Source of the DNA: an uncultured Pseudomonadota bacterium
GTDB taxonomy: Bacteria > Myxococcota_A > UBA796 > CAJQPC01
Length of the DNA stretch: 39,537 nucleotides
NCBI GenBank assembly: GCA_913060515.1
Contig: CAJXRZ010000056.1
Span: 1-39,537 of the forward strand
Direction: 5' to 3'
The translations under genes were made by a program, and so were the position numbers. Below are positions 7,626 to 15,182 of this stretch, piece by piece. Numbering within the stretch: position 1 is the stretch's first letter; each line of letters begins with the position of its first letter. The notes under the pieces were generated by a model that saw only the letters and a program-made list of their open reading frames with translations, was not told the DNA's origin and did no database searches.

Positions 7626-8895
7626 TGAGGCTGGCCTCGACCCGGGCCACGTTCTCCGGATCACGCAAAAAGTGCTCCAGGTGCAGGATCTTCTCCGGAT
7701 CCACCTGGCCCAAGGGACCCAAGACCATCCAGTCGGAGATCAACGCCCGGCTGTGCCAGCCTTGGTGTCCCTCGTGCACGGCCGGCACGTCGTAGGGCTT
7801 GTTCATGCAGGTGGCCAACAGGCGCTCTGGATCGGCATCGTTGAGGAAGAACCAGATGTGTTCCCGGCCCCCTTGAGTGGTCTCCATGCCCAGCTTCACG
7901 ATGAACTGCAGCCACTCGGTCTCTTGGAAGCTACGCCAGAGCCCTAGGAAGCGGTCCAGGCGTGCTCGGGCCAGGGCGGTGCGCCGCGCAGTCTCCATGT
8001 CGGAGACGTAGAGCAGCGGGTGCGCGTCCATCAGAGGCCGGAAGCGCATCAAGCTCCCATAGTTGTGGCCCCAGAGCTTGCCCTCTTCCTTGGTCAGGAG
8101 CAGCCCGCGCTCCCCCATGTGGATCTCGTCCCGGTCGTCCATGCCGCCTTGGTCCACGGAGCCCAGGATCTCCAGAGCCTTCTCTACAGGCAGCCACACC
8201 ACCGGCATGTCTTGGCCGATGTAAAAGTCCTGGTCTGGTTCGGGCACGCCGTTGTCCAGCATCAGGCTCGCAGCGGTGTTCAGCAGCTGCGCCATGGTGC
8301 CGGCGTCTTCGCGTGGGATGTCCACCATGTCCAACTCCAGCAGCCCGCAGCGGTCCATGCCGTGGGTGTGCAGCCAGCAGCGGTCGCCTTCCCAGACAGC
8401 GTGGATGGTCCAGAGGGTCTGTGGGTGAGGCGGCACCGGACTGGCCGCGGCCTCTTCCAGCCAGCCCATCGGGCGGGCCACAAAGGAGCTGTGGTCGACC
8501 ACGCCGGCAGCCAGAGGGGCCAGGGCTTGAAGCAGTCGGATCTGCAGGTGAAAGCCGCCCAAGGGATCCAGATCTGGCAGGGTCAGGGAGATGCCCAAGC
8601 TGCGATTGCAGGCCTTGAGCGCGGTGGCCTCGTGCTCTTCAAGATGCCCCAGAGTGGTGTGTACATCGACCAGCTCTCGGTCTGTGTGCGTCGCGTAGAT
8701 CTGCAGCGCAATCTCCTGCTCCTCATCCCGCCAGACCGCCGAGATCTCCCACTCCCAGTTTGGGTGAGAGGGGACCACCGTCTCCGCCTCTTCAATGGGG
8801 AAGTCCAGGGCCTTCAGGCGCTCGAGCACCCCAGTGACGCCCAAGGTCGGGGCGTGGGCTGGCAGAGCGGCTTCGAGGATGGAGGGCGGGGTCAT
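7615..8895 (-). CDS. DUF4026/DUF2314-like protein
   Basis: I recognise the 426-residue protein only at domain level. Near the C-terminus the stretch R-E-H-I-W-F-F-L-N-D, followed by about 40 residues and D-W-M-V-L-G-P-L-G, fits the DUF2314 module seen in YegJ-like and DUF4026 proteins. The N-terminal half (EWEISAVWRDEEQEIALQIY and WTIHAVWEGDRCWLHTHG) also fits DUF4026 as I recall it. There is no signal peptide or membrane segment, so it is cytoplasmic. The ATG overlaps the upstream gene stop as ATGA (8892-8895), indicating translational coupling to the GT87-like gene. The function of these families is unknown. Confidence 0.65.
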   Translation of the reverse strand: MTPPSILEAALPAHAPTLGVTGVLERLKALDFPIEEAETVVPSHPNWEWEISAVWRDEEQEIALQIYATHTDRELVDVHTTLGHLEEHEATALKACNRSLGISLTLPDLDPLGGFHLQIRLLQALAPLAAGVVDHSSFVARPMGWLEEAAASPVPPHPQTLWTIHAVWEGDRCWLHTHGMDRCGLLELDMVDIPREDAGTMAQLLNTAASLMLDNGVPEPDQDFYIGQDMPVVWLPVEKALEILGSVDQGGMDDRDEIHMGERGLLLTKEEGKLWGHNYGSLMRFRPLMDAHPLLYVSDMETARRTALARARLDRFLGLWRSFQETEWLQFIVKLGMETTQGGREHIWFFLNDADPERLLATCMNKPYDVPAVHEGHQGWHSRALISDWMVLGPLGQVDPEKILHLEHFLRDPENVARVEASLKED

Positions 8896-10172
8896 TCAGT
8901 CTCCGTGGGGCGGGTGGCGGCAAAGAGCAACAAGGCAAGAGACATGAGCGCGAAGGGTAGCGCGGCCCGCAGAGCGCCCCAGGTGGGGGAGGCCACGGCG
9001 AAGGCCTCAATGGCCGTCCAGCGGAAGGCGTGGATGGGGTCCTGGAGAGCGTGTGGCCACATCGCGATGAAGTAGGTCGCAAGCGCGATTCCGACCCAGC
9101 GCAGGGGGGCGCGCTCATCGGCAATCAGAGCCGCAACGAGGGGGAAGCAGAAGATCAGGTAGTGCGTCCAGACGATGCCCAGGGGCAGGAGCATGGCCAC
9201 CAGGCCCACACGCACCAAATCCATCCACGCCCGAGGCCGGACGAGCCCCCAGACCAAGATGCCCAGGCCCATGGCCAGCAGGGCGTAGAGCTCCAGCTGC
9301 AGGGATTGGGGAGGGATCTGCACCGGCTGCCAGTTGCTCACCATGCTCACCCAGTCCGAGTCGCCCAAGCGCAGCACGTGGCTGCGAAAGGAGATGTTGT
9401 TCTGGGGGACCACGGTGGTGGTCAGCAAGGCCTGGCTGACCTGGCTGTAGCCCGTGGCCAGCTCGGGGCTCAGCACCTTGGGGAGTAGGACAGAGAGCAG
9501 GGCCCACGCCCCGGCGCCCACCGCGAACTCCTTCCAGCGCTTGGCCAAAAGCAGCAAGGCAAAGGCTAGCACAAACCACGGTTTAAACAGGCTGGCCAAC
9601 ACCCAGAGAGCGATGCCCAGCCAGGGCTTCTCTCCAGGACCCAGGGCCCGCGCGCCGGCCCAGGCCAGGGCCAATGTGATGGGCACGTTCTGGCCCAGCT
9701 CCACCGCGTAGAGCATGGGGAAGCTCAGGCCGAGCAGGAGCACCGGCAGGATGCGCAGCCACGCTCGCGTCCAGCCCAGAGGGCGTCCCAGCTCCAGGCC
9801 CAGGTAGGAGACGGAGAGCGCGTTGCAGGCGAAGAAGAGCACTGAGAGCTGCGGCAGGCTGAGCAGGCGTGTGAGGGGCCAGGTCACCCAGAGGTAGCTG
9901 GGCCCGTAGTGAAAGCTGGTTCCGGCGTTGGTGGGCAGAGCCGCCGCCTCCATTGCTGCGATCCAGGCCGGGTGGTAGCCCTCGCCGGTCCAAACCCCGG
10001 CGTTGTAGGCCGCCTCGGGGAGGCCCTGTGCTGTGACCTGCGCGGCGATCCAGGTGGGGTACAGATCCAAGCACATCCACGCGATGGGCTGCAGAGAGAG
10101 CGCAGCCCACAGGCCTGCGAGCAGGGCGGCGCCGCCAAGGAGCAGCAGGGCCTGCATTTGTGGGGTCGTCAT
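8892..10172 (-). CDS. GT87/DUF2029-like polytopic membrane protein
   Basis: The 426-residue protein has about ten hydrophobic segments. The first loop carries D-L-Y-P-T-W near residue 36, and the middle has W-V-L-A-S-L-F-K-P-W, the cytoplasmic-side Lys-Pro signature common in GT87 (DUF2029) mannosyl/arabinosyl transferases, which use polyprenyl-phosphate sugars. A conserved Gly/Asn-rich segment (AVELGQNVPITLAL) lies before it, as in that family. It probably transfers a sugar at the outer face of the inner membrane. It is the first gene of a two-gene unit coupled by ATGA to the DUF4026-like gene, and is divergent from the phosphoesterase, with 54 bases between the starts. Confidence 0.75.
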   Translation of the reverse strand: MTTPQMQALLLLGGAALLAGLWAALSLQPIAWMCLDLYPTWIAAQVTAQGLPEAAYNAGVWTGEGYHPAWIAAMEAAALPTNAGTSFHYGPSYLWVTWPLTRLLSLPQLSVLFFACNALSVSYLGLELGRPLGWTRAWLRILPVLLLGLSFPMLYAVELGQNVPITLALAWAGARALGPGEKPWLGIALWVLASLFKPWFVLAFALLLLAKRWKEFAVGAGAWALLSVLLPKVLSPELATGYSQVSQALLTTTVVPQNNISFRSHVLRLGDSDWVSMVSNWQPVQIPPQSLQLELYALLAMGLGILVWGLVRPRAWMDLVRVGLVAMLLPLGIVWTHYLIFCFPLVAALIADERAPLRWVGIALATYFIAMWPHALQDPIHAFRWTAIEAFAVASPTWGALRAALPFALMSLALLLFAATRPTETE

Positions 10173-10226
10173 ACGTCCTTTCTACCTCTGGCGGCATCGC
10201 GGTAGTCTTCCGGCAGAGGAGGCCCC

Positions 10227-11231
10227 ATGGCCATCGACCGCAGAGACCTGCTCAAGTCAGGGGCCGCCGCCGCGCTCGGCGCAGCGACCTTGCCCGGGTG
10301 TAGACCCGGAGAGCAAGACAGCGGCGTGGGGCCTGGGCAGATCGACCACGTCGTGGTGCTCATGATGGAGAACCGCAGCTTTGACCATTTCCTGGGGGCG
10401 CTCACACTGGTGGAGGGCCGAGACGAGATCGATGGCCTCGTCGGCACCGAGAGCAACCCCAGTGAGCTGGGGGAGACCGTTACGGTCTTCCGTCTGGATG
10501 TCTCCTGTCAGGAGGATCCGCCCCACTCTTGGCGCTCCAGCCACGAGCAGTTCAACGAGGGCGCCAACGACCGCTTCGTGGCCAAGCACGAGGACAACCA
10601 TGGCTATGAGATCGGCCGCGAAGCCATGGGCTACTACACCGCCGAGGACCTGCCGGTTCACTACGCTCTGGCCAGCCACTTCTGCGTGCCCGACCGCTAC
10701 TTCTGCTCGGTGATGAGCAGCACCTGGCCCAACCGGATCTACGGGCACAGCGGCACCTCCAAGGGCATACAGACCAACGACTTTCATCCCGATGGCTACG
10801 ACCAGATGAACGTCTACAAGGCCCTGGACAGCGTGGGGGTCGACTGGCGCTACTACTACACCGACGCGCCCTTTCTGGGCCTGCTCAAAGACACCTGGGA
10901 TGCGCCGCGCATTGGCTACGTCGAGGAGTTCTTCGCGGCGTGCGAGGCTGGGCGCTTGCCGGCGTTCACCTGGATCGACCCGGGCTTTACCTACAACGAT
11001 GACCACCGCGGCCTGGAGAGCCACAAGCTCTACCACCAGATCAGCACCGCACCCCAAGAGATCAACCGGGTCAAACCGATTCGCATCATCAAGAACGGGG
11101 TCCACGGCACGACCCGCCTGGAGATCTACACCACGGCCGGAAAGCTGGAGAGCTACGAGCTGCCCAAGGAGATGGCGGAGCGCTGGCTCAAGGTCCTGAT
11201 GCGGGACCTGGAGGATGTGGAGGTCGGCTGA
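10227..11231 (+). CDS. Phosphoesterase-family (phospholipase C/acid phosphatase-like) Tat lipoprotein, C-terminally altered
   Basis: The 334-residue protein starts with a Tat-like R-R-D-L-L-K (5-10) and a lipobox L-P-G-C (Cys25). The N-terminal phosphoesterase core is clear: HVVVLMMENRSFDH (41-54), the metal-binding and nucleophile region, then STWPNRIYGHSGTSKG and F-T-W-I-D-P-G-F-T-Y-N-D-D-H. In the PF04185 family the last motif is normally followed by a segment ending D-E-x-G-G-x-Y-D-H-V. Here it runs instead into an unrelated tail of about 70 residues (KPIRIIKNGVHGTTRLEIY to the end), so the C-terminal catalytic motif is absent. It may be inactive, or a fusion. It is translated from an ATG with AGGAGG upstream. 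Confidence 0.8.
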   Translation: MAIDRRDLLKSGAAAALGAATLPGCRPGEQDSGVGPGQIDHVVVLMMENRSFDHFLGALTLVEGRDEIDGLVGTESNPSELGETVTVFRLDVSCQEDPPHSWRSSHEQFNEGANDRFVAKHEDNHGYEIGREAMGYYTAEDLPVHYALASHFCVPDRYFCSVMSSTWPNRIYGHSGTSKGIQTNDFHPDGYDQMNVYKALDSVGVDWRYYYTDAPFLGLLKDTWDAPRIGYVEEFFAACEAGRLPAFTWIDPGFTYNDDHRGLESHKLYHQISTAPQEINRVKPIRIIKNGVHGTTRLEIYTTAGKLESYELPKEMAERWLKVLMRDLEDVEVG

Positions 11232-11250
11232 AGTGCTTGCACGGATTAAA

Positions 11251-11265
11251 TAGTTAGACTAACTA
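11251..11265. promoter_or_regulatory. Perfect 15-nt palindrome, candidate MarR operator
   Basis: TAGTTAG-A-CTAACTA is a perfect inverted repeat in the only AT-rich stretch of this neighbourhood, 28 bases upstream of the marR-like start. MarR-family sites are usually palindromes of this length near the regulator's own promoter. A TTGCAC at 11237-11242 could be a -35, but no good -10 is visible. Confidence 0.7.
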
Positions 11266-11292
11266 ATTACTAGTTTCCCGTGGAGGTCGGCT

Positions 11293-11724
11293 GTGGCTGT
11301 ACCGATTCAATCTCCGACCCTCACGCTCTGGGCCTTGAGCTTGGCGCTGGAAGCCCGCTTGGCGGCAGCCTTGGCCCCGATGGGCTTGAGCGTGGCTGGC
11401 TTTCGTCTCATCGGCGAGGTCAGCGCGGCCCCCGATGGCTTGCGTCAATCCGAGCTGGCAGCCCGCCTGGGGGTTCGTCCTCCGACTGTGAGCGTCGCCG
11501 TCAAGCGCCTGGAGGAGCTGGGCTTGATCACCCGGGTCCCGGACCCGAAAGACCCCCGAGCGCGCCTGGTTCGGGTGAATCAAGAGGCCAACCTGGGCCC
11601 AGGCCTGGACTTGATCGACGCCATGGACAGGGAGCTCTTCGCCGGTCTTGACGCCCAGGGTGTGCAGGCCCTGAACCAGAGCTTGGCTCACCTCCAGGCG
11701 CGCCTCTCGCGGAGCTCCACATGA
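11293..11724 (+). CDS. MarR-family transcriptional regulator
   Basis: The 143-residue protein has the MarR winged-helix layout: LRQSELAARLGVRPPTVSVAVKRLEELGLI (helix-turn-helix, about 48-77), then the wing T-R-V-P-D-P-K-D-P-R-A-R-L-V-R with the conserved D-x-R-x-R. MarR proteins bind palindromic DNA as dimers and usually release it on binding a small ligand. The start is GTG at 11293, with GGAGG six bases upstream. It is followed at an ATGA overlap by the carotenoid oxygenase gene, so both are made from one transcript, probably autoregulated through the palindrome upstream. A lipophilic apocarotenoid ligand is a reasonable guess but is not shown by the sequence. Confidence 0.9.
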   Translation: MAVPIQSPTLTLWALSLALEARLAAALAPMGLSVAGFRLIGEVSAAPDGLRQSELAARLGVRPPTVSVAVKRLEELGLITRVPDPKDPRARLVRVNQEANLGPGLDLIDAMDRELFAGLDAQGVQALNQSLAHLQARLSRSST

Positions 11725-13172
11725 CCGCCGCTGACCGCACTCTGTCCTGGAACCGCGCCATGTTGGCCTCGCCAGGGGACCTGGATCTGCAGGTGCCGAA
11801 CGCGGAGATCGAGGGGGTGATTCCGCCGGAACTCTATGCGGGAAGGCTTCTCTCTAATGGCCCTGGCTGGACCCAGATTGGGGGACGCACGGTGCACCCC
11901 TTCGACGGACACGGCTACCTACGGGCCTTCTCCTTCTCCGAGAAAGGCGTGGCGCTCAAGGCCCGTTTCGTTCGCACCGCCTCCTACGAGATCGAGGCCG
12001 CCGCAGGCTCGGTGAAGGTCCGCGGCTTGGCGACCGATTTGCCGGGCGGCATGCTGCCCAATCTCCGGGCAAAGGGGGGGCGTCGGAACGTGGCCAACAC
12101 CACGGTGCTCCAGTGGCAGGAGCGCTTGTTGGTGGGGTGGGAGGGCGGCTCTCCCCACGCGCTGGATCCCCAGAGCTTGGAGACCCTTGGCCCAGAGACC
12201 TTCAAGGGTCTGGTCGACGGCGAGGCCAGCTTGGCGCACATGCGTTTGGACCCCAGCAGCGGCCATCTGGTCCTGGTGGGCATGTCGCAGTCCCGCAAGA
12301 CCACGGTGCGTTTCCGTGAGCTGGATTCAGAGGATCACGTGGTGTTCAGTCGGCAGGACGAGCTGCCGGAGATGATCTTTGCCCACGACTTCGCCATGAC
12401 CCCGCTGCACTACATCCTGGGCGGCAACCCCATGCGGCTGAACTTGGGCAAGCTGGCCAAGTCCTTTGCGGGCTTGGGGCCGTTCTTCGACGCCATCAAC
12501 ATCGATCACAGCAAGCCCGGGGTGCTCTACCTCTCGCCGCGTGACCCAAAGGCGGCGCTTCGCGTGGTCTCCTTGCCGGGCCCGGCGACGGTCATTCACT
12601 TCGGCAACGCCCACTGCACGGAGACGGCCACCATTGTGGACGCCTGTCTCTTTGGGCGCTTCGACTTTGGCGGAGAGTTTGGCTACCGCGGGCCCGACCA
12701 GGAGTTGGACCCCAGCCTGCCCGACGCGCGCCCGCCTCAGCGCCTGTTCCGGATCACCATTCCCCATGACAGCGACCAAGCCACGTGGCGGCAGCTTGGG
12801 CCCTATGCGGTGGACTTCCCGCGCTTCAATCCGGCCCACGAAGGTCAGCGGACGCCCTGGCTCTTCGGCGCGGCCCGCCGGGACACGCAACACGGCGATC
12901 CCTTCGACAGTGTCCTGTCCGTGGACCTGCGCTCCCAGGAGACGGTGACGCAGATCTGGACGGCACCTGAGCAGGTCTTCGTCGGGGAGCCTGTCTTTGT
13001 GCCCGGGGCAAGCCCAGAGACCGGACACCTCTTGGTCATGCTCAGCGATGCCATGAACGAGCAGAGCCGCTTGGCCATCTTCGACGCTGCCCGGGTAGAG
13101 GCCGGGCCCATCGCTCAGGTGCCCTTGCCGCTGTTGCCCGTCGCCTTCCATGGAGACTGGGCCTCGAGCTGA
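11721..13172 (+). CDS. Carotenoid oxygenase (RPE65/CCD family)
   Basis: The 483-residue protein has the four iron-ligand histidines of carotenoid cleavage dioxygenases in their usual contexts: S-L-A-H-M (His173), F-A-H-D-F-A-M-T (His222), V-I-H-F-G-N-A-H (His293) and V-A-F-H-G-D-W (His477). The HFGNA and FHG motifs are diagnostic of the family. Members cleave a carotenoid or a related alkene with O2 and Fe(II), giving apocarotenoids or retinal; some cleave stilbenes or lignin-like substrates instead. No signal peptide is present, so it is cytoplasmic or membrane-associated. It overlaps the marR stop by ATGA, so its expression follows the regulator. The substrate is open. A terminator lies downstream. 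Confidence 0.92.
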   Translation: MTAADRTLSWNRAMLASPGDLDLQVPNAEIEGVIPPELYAGRLLSNGPGWTQIGGRTVHPFDGHGYLRAFSFSEKGVALKARFVRTASYEIEAAAGSVKVRGLATDLPGGMLPNLRAKGGRRNVANTTVLQWQERLLVGWEGGSPHALDPQSLETLGPETFKGLVDGEASLAHMRLDPSSGHLVLVGMSQSRKTTVRFRELDSEDHVVFSRQDELPEMIFAHDFAMTPLHYILGGNPMRLNLGKLAKSFAGLGPFFDAINIDHSKPGVLYLSPRDPKAALRVVSLPGPATVIHFGNAHCTETATIVDACLFGRFDFGGEFGYRGPDQELDPSLPDARPPQRLFRITIPHDSDQATWRQLGPYAVDFPRFNPAHEGQRTPWLFGAARRDTQHGDPFDSVLSVDLRSQETVTQIWTAPEQVFVGEPVFVPGASPETGHLLVMLSDAMNEQSRLAIFDAARVEAGPIAQVPLPLLPVAFHGDWASS

Positions 13173-13204
13173 GCTCGGCGGCCAGAGCGATACACCCAGA
13201 GAAG

Positions 13205-13236
13205 AAAAGGGCCTCCTCAGTGCCGAGGAGACCCTT
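13205..13236. terminator. Bidirectional rho-independent terminator between convergent genes
   Basis: The stem GGGCCTCCTC (13209-13218) pairs with GAGGAGACCC (13225-13234) with one mismatch and a 6-base loop. Read on the minus strand it is followed by the T-rich TTTTCTTCT, so it best serves the amidase gene; AA/TT flanks extend the stem for the plus strand. It sits between the stops at 13172 and 13260. Confidence 0.85.
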
Positions 13237-13259
13237 CAAGAAGACAGCAGAGCGCTGTT

Positions 13260-14957
13260 CTAATTGTTGAAGTAGAAGTAGCTCTTGTCAGACCACTCCG
13301 AGCTGCCGTCGCCACCCTTGGCCCGCACGGAGAAGGCGTAGTAGGTGTCGTCTACTGCTGGCCAGAACTTCTTCTCGGTGCTGCTGCCGGTGTTGTAGGC
13401 GTAGTAGTACTCCCAGTTTCCACCGTTGTAGAAGTAGACTTTCACCTCGTAGGAGGCGCCGCTCACGCCGTCCCAGTCCATGGTGACGTCGGGGCCGTAG
13501 ACGGTCTGCCAGCCAGTCGGGCTCAGGCCCGCTGGGATGCCGGAAGGCGCGCCGGTGGAGGTGAGCGCGATGCTCTCCCAGTTGGTGTTGCTCGCGAGCA
13601 CTTCCTCTTCACCGCTCGCGGTGGCGTAGCCGCTGGCGCTCACGGAGAGGGTCAGGTAGCCGGCCGAGACGCCTTCGAACTTGTACAAGCCGTTGGAGTC
13701 GGTGGTGGTGCTCAGTCCCGTGCTGGTGGTCACGGTGGCGCCCGAGATTCCGTTGCCGCTGTAGATGCTGTTCTCGCGGACGAAACCGAGCAGGGTTCCG
13801 GTGCCCGTGGTGCTGCCGCTGGAGGCGCCGCCGGAGCCGGAGGAGCTGCCGCCGCTGATGGTGTTGACCTTGGACATCAGCTTGTCCCAGTCAAAGCCGC
13901 TTCCCGGGTCGGTGTGGCAGCTGGCGCCGCCGCCGCCGGTGTAGGAGCAGCCGGGCACTTCGTTGTGACCGATGATGTGGTCGCGGTCCAGGGTCACACC
14001 CTGGCGCTTGGAGATGTCCACGATGAGGGTGGCCAAGCTGCTGTACATGGCGTCGGTGTAGTAGGTGGAAGGCTTCTCGATGTAGCCCTCCAGCTCGATG
14101 CCCACGCTGCGGCTGTTGGTGGTGCCGTGTCCTCCATGCCAGGCCTTGTCCTCTTCGTAGACCATCTGGGTGACTTCGCCATCGGAGGAGCGAATCACGT
14201 AGTGGGCGGAGGCGTTGGCGCGGGAGTCAGCGAACCAGTAGGCGGTGCCGGAGTAGCTGCCCTGGGCGGTGTGAACGACGATCATGTCGATGTCGGAGGC
14301 GCCGCGGGACTGGTTGGTGTAGTTGCTGGAGTGCGCCTTCACAAAGTTGGCGTTGCCACTGTAGTCTCCGCCAGCGCCAGCCACAGGCTTGAAGTTGAGC
14401 CAAGGGGCGTCGATCTCACGGGGCTCAATGGCGATGACCTCCCCGTTGGGGGTCTCTGCGACCAGTCCGGACTCGATCCAGGAGATGACCTCGCGGGTGT
14501 AGGAGCGCTGCATGCCTGCGTCCTCTCCGCCGGCGTACCAGCCGACGATCTCGGCCCAGTCAGCCACGTCGTTCAGCTCCAGACCGGTCTCGTTCTCCCA
14601 GACGTCGCCGTGGAAGCGCAGCTCAGCGGCCGCCGCCAGGATGTTCAGGCGGGAGTCCAATGCCACGTCGGCGGGACTCTGGCCGATGAGCTCAGCGGCG
14701 TGGCTCAGGGAGGGGCCGTCCTGCAAGGGGGACTCGGGCAGGCCCATCACGCCTGCGCTGCCGTCTTCGGCCAGCTCGCCACCGCGGTCGTCTAGGCGGC
14801 TCTGGGAGTAGGCGATGGCCACCAGCAGGTCCCTGGGGACATCCGACTGGCGGGCGGCCTCGGAGAATGCGGGGTCGATCTCCTGCTTCTCAAGGGCGGT
14901 GGGCGTGCAGCTGATCAGCAGTCCCGAGAGGGTGGCAAAAGCAATTCCATGACGCAT
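13260..14957 (-). CDS. Multidomain N-acetylmuramoyl-L-alanine amidase (Amidase_2) lipoprotein
   Basis: The 565-residue protein has a lipoprotein signal (MRHGIAFATLSGLLISC, Cys17). Residues about 30-150 resemble a lytic transglycosylase-like helical domain (DVPRDLLVAIAYSQSRL, GVMGLPE) with no clear catalytic Glu. Residues about 220-360 are an Amidase_2 domain: V-V-H-T-A-Q (His229), HYVIRSSDGEVTQMV, W-H-G-G, S-V-G-I-E-L-E-G and C-H-T-D-P-G (His348), which supply zinc ligands and the active site. A Gly/Ser linker follows, then a carboxypeptidase-regulatory-like domain (about 388-460) and a fibronectin III-like C-terminus. It should cut peptidoglycan stem peptides outside the cell. ATG 14957 has GGAG upstream. 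It is divergent from the tetR-like gene and probably controlled by it. Confidence 0.9.
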   Translation of the reverse strand: MRHGIAFATLSGLLISCTPTALEKQEIDPAFSEAARQSDVPRDLLVAIAYSQSRLDDRGGELAEDGSAGVMGLPESPLQDGPSLSHAAELIGQSPADVALDSRLNILAAAAELRFHGDVWENETGLELNDVADWAEIVGWYAGGEDAGMQRSYTREVISWIESGLVAETPNGEVIAIEPREIDAPWLNFKPVAGAGGDYSGNANFVKAHSSNYTNQSRGASDIDMIVVHTAQGSYSGTAYWFADSRANASAHYVIRSSDGEVTQMVYEEDKAWHGGHGTTNSRSVGIELEGYIEKPSTYYTDAMYSSLATLIVDISKRQGVTLDRDHIIGHNEVPGCSYTGGGGASCHTDPGSGFDWDKLMSKVNTISGGSSSGSGGASSGSTTGTGTLLGFVRENSIYSGNGISGATVTTSTGLSTTTDSNGLYKFEGVSAGYLTLSVSASGYATASGEEEVLASNTNWESIALTSTGAPSGIPAGLSPTGWQTVYGPDVTMDWDGVSGASYEVKVYFYNGGNWEYYYAYNTGSSTEKKFWPAVDDTYYAFSVRAKGGDGSSEWSDKSYFYFNN

Positions 14958-15020
14958 TGGGCAACTCCGTTGGCCGGGGGCTTGGAGCGTCGTTTCGTGG
15001 TGAGGACGCCAAGCAAGAGC

Positions 15021-15051
15021 AGTATACACACTGTGCATTTTTTTCAGTCAA
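15021..15051 (-). promoter_or_regulatory. Candidate sigma70-like promoter of the amidase gene
   Basis: On the minus strand TTGACT (15051-15046) and TATACT (15026-15021) are good -35 and -10 hexamers but are 19 bases apart, longer than ideal. The -10 lies about 65 bases upstream of the amidase start and overlaps the inverted repeat at 15024-15038, so a bound repressor would block it. Confidence 0.5.
15024..15038. promoter_or_regulatory. Inverted repeat, candidate TetR operator 1
   Basis: ATACACA-C-TGTGCAT is an inverted repeat with one mismatch. Its core ACACAnTGTG recurs at 15104-15118. It overlaps the putative -10 of the amidase gene. Confidence 0.6.
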
Positions 15052-15103
15052 ACCCTTTTTTGAGTCTCCTCAAACAGGCTTGAAATGGCCCATCGGCATG
15101 AAT

Positions 15104-15118
15104 GCACACAATGTGTAG
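15104..15118. promoter_or_regulatory. Inverted repeat, candidate TetR operator 2
   Basis: GCACACA-A-TGTGTAG contains the perfect ACACA-A-TGTGT palindrome, with the same ACACAnTGTG core as the repeat at 15024-15038. It lies 65 bases upstream of the tetR-like start, where autoregulation would act. Confidence 0.6.
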
Positions 15119-15130
15119 GGAAAGCCTACA
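15114..15130. repeat. Inverted repeat in the tetR leader region
   Basis: TGTAGG and CCTACA form perfect 6-base arms around GAAAG. A further small perfect repeat, GGATC-GT-GATCC, lies at 15141-15152. They may be a second binding site or leader hairpins; the role is unclear. Confidence 0.45.
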
Positions 15131-15182
15131 GTTGAGGCGCGGATCGTGATCCGGGGGCTATAGGCACCACATCGATCCCAGC

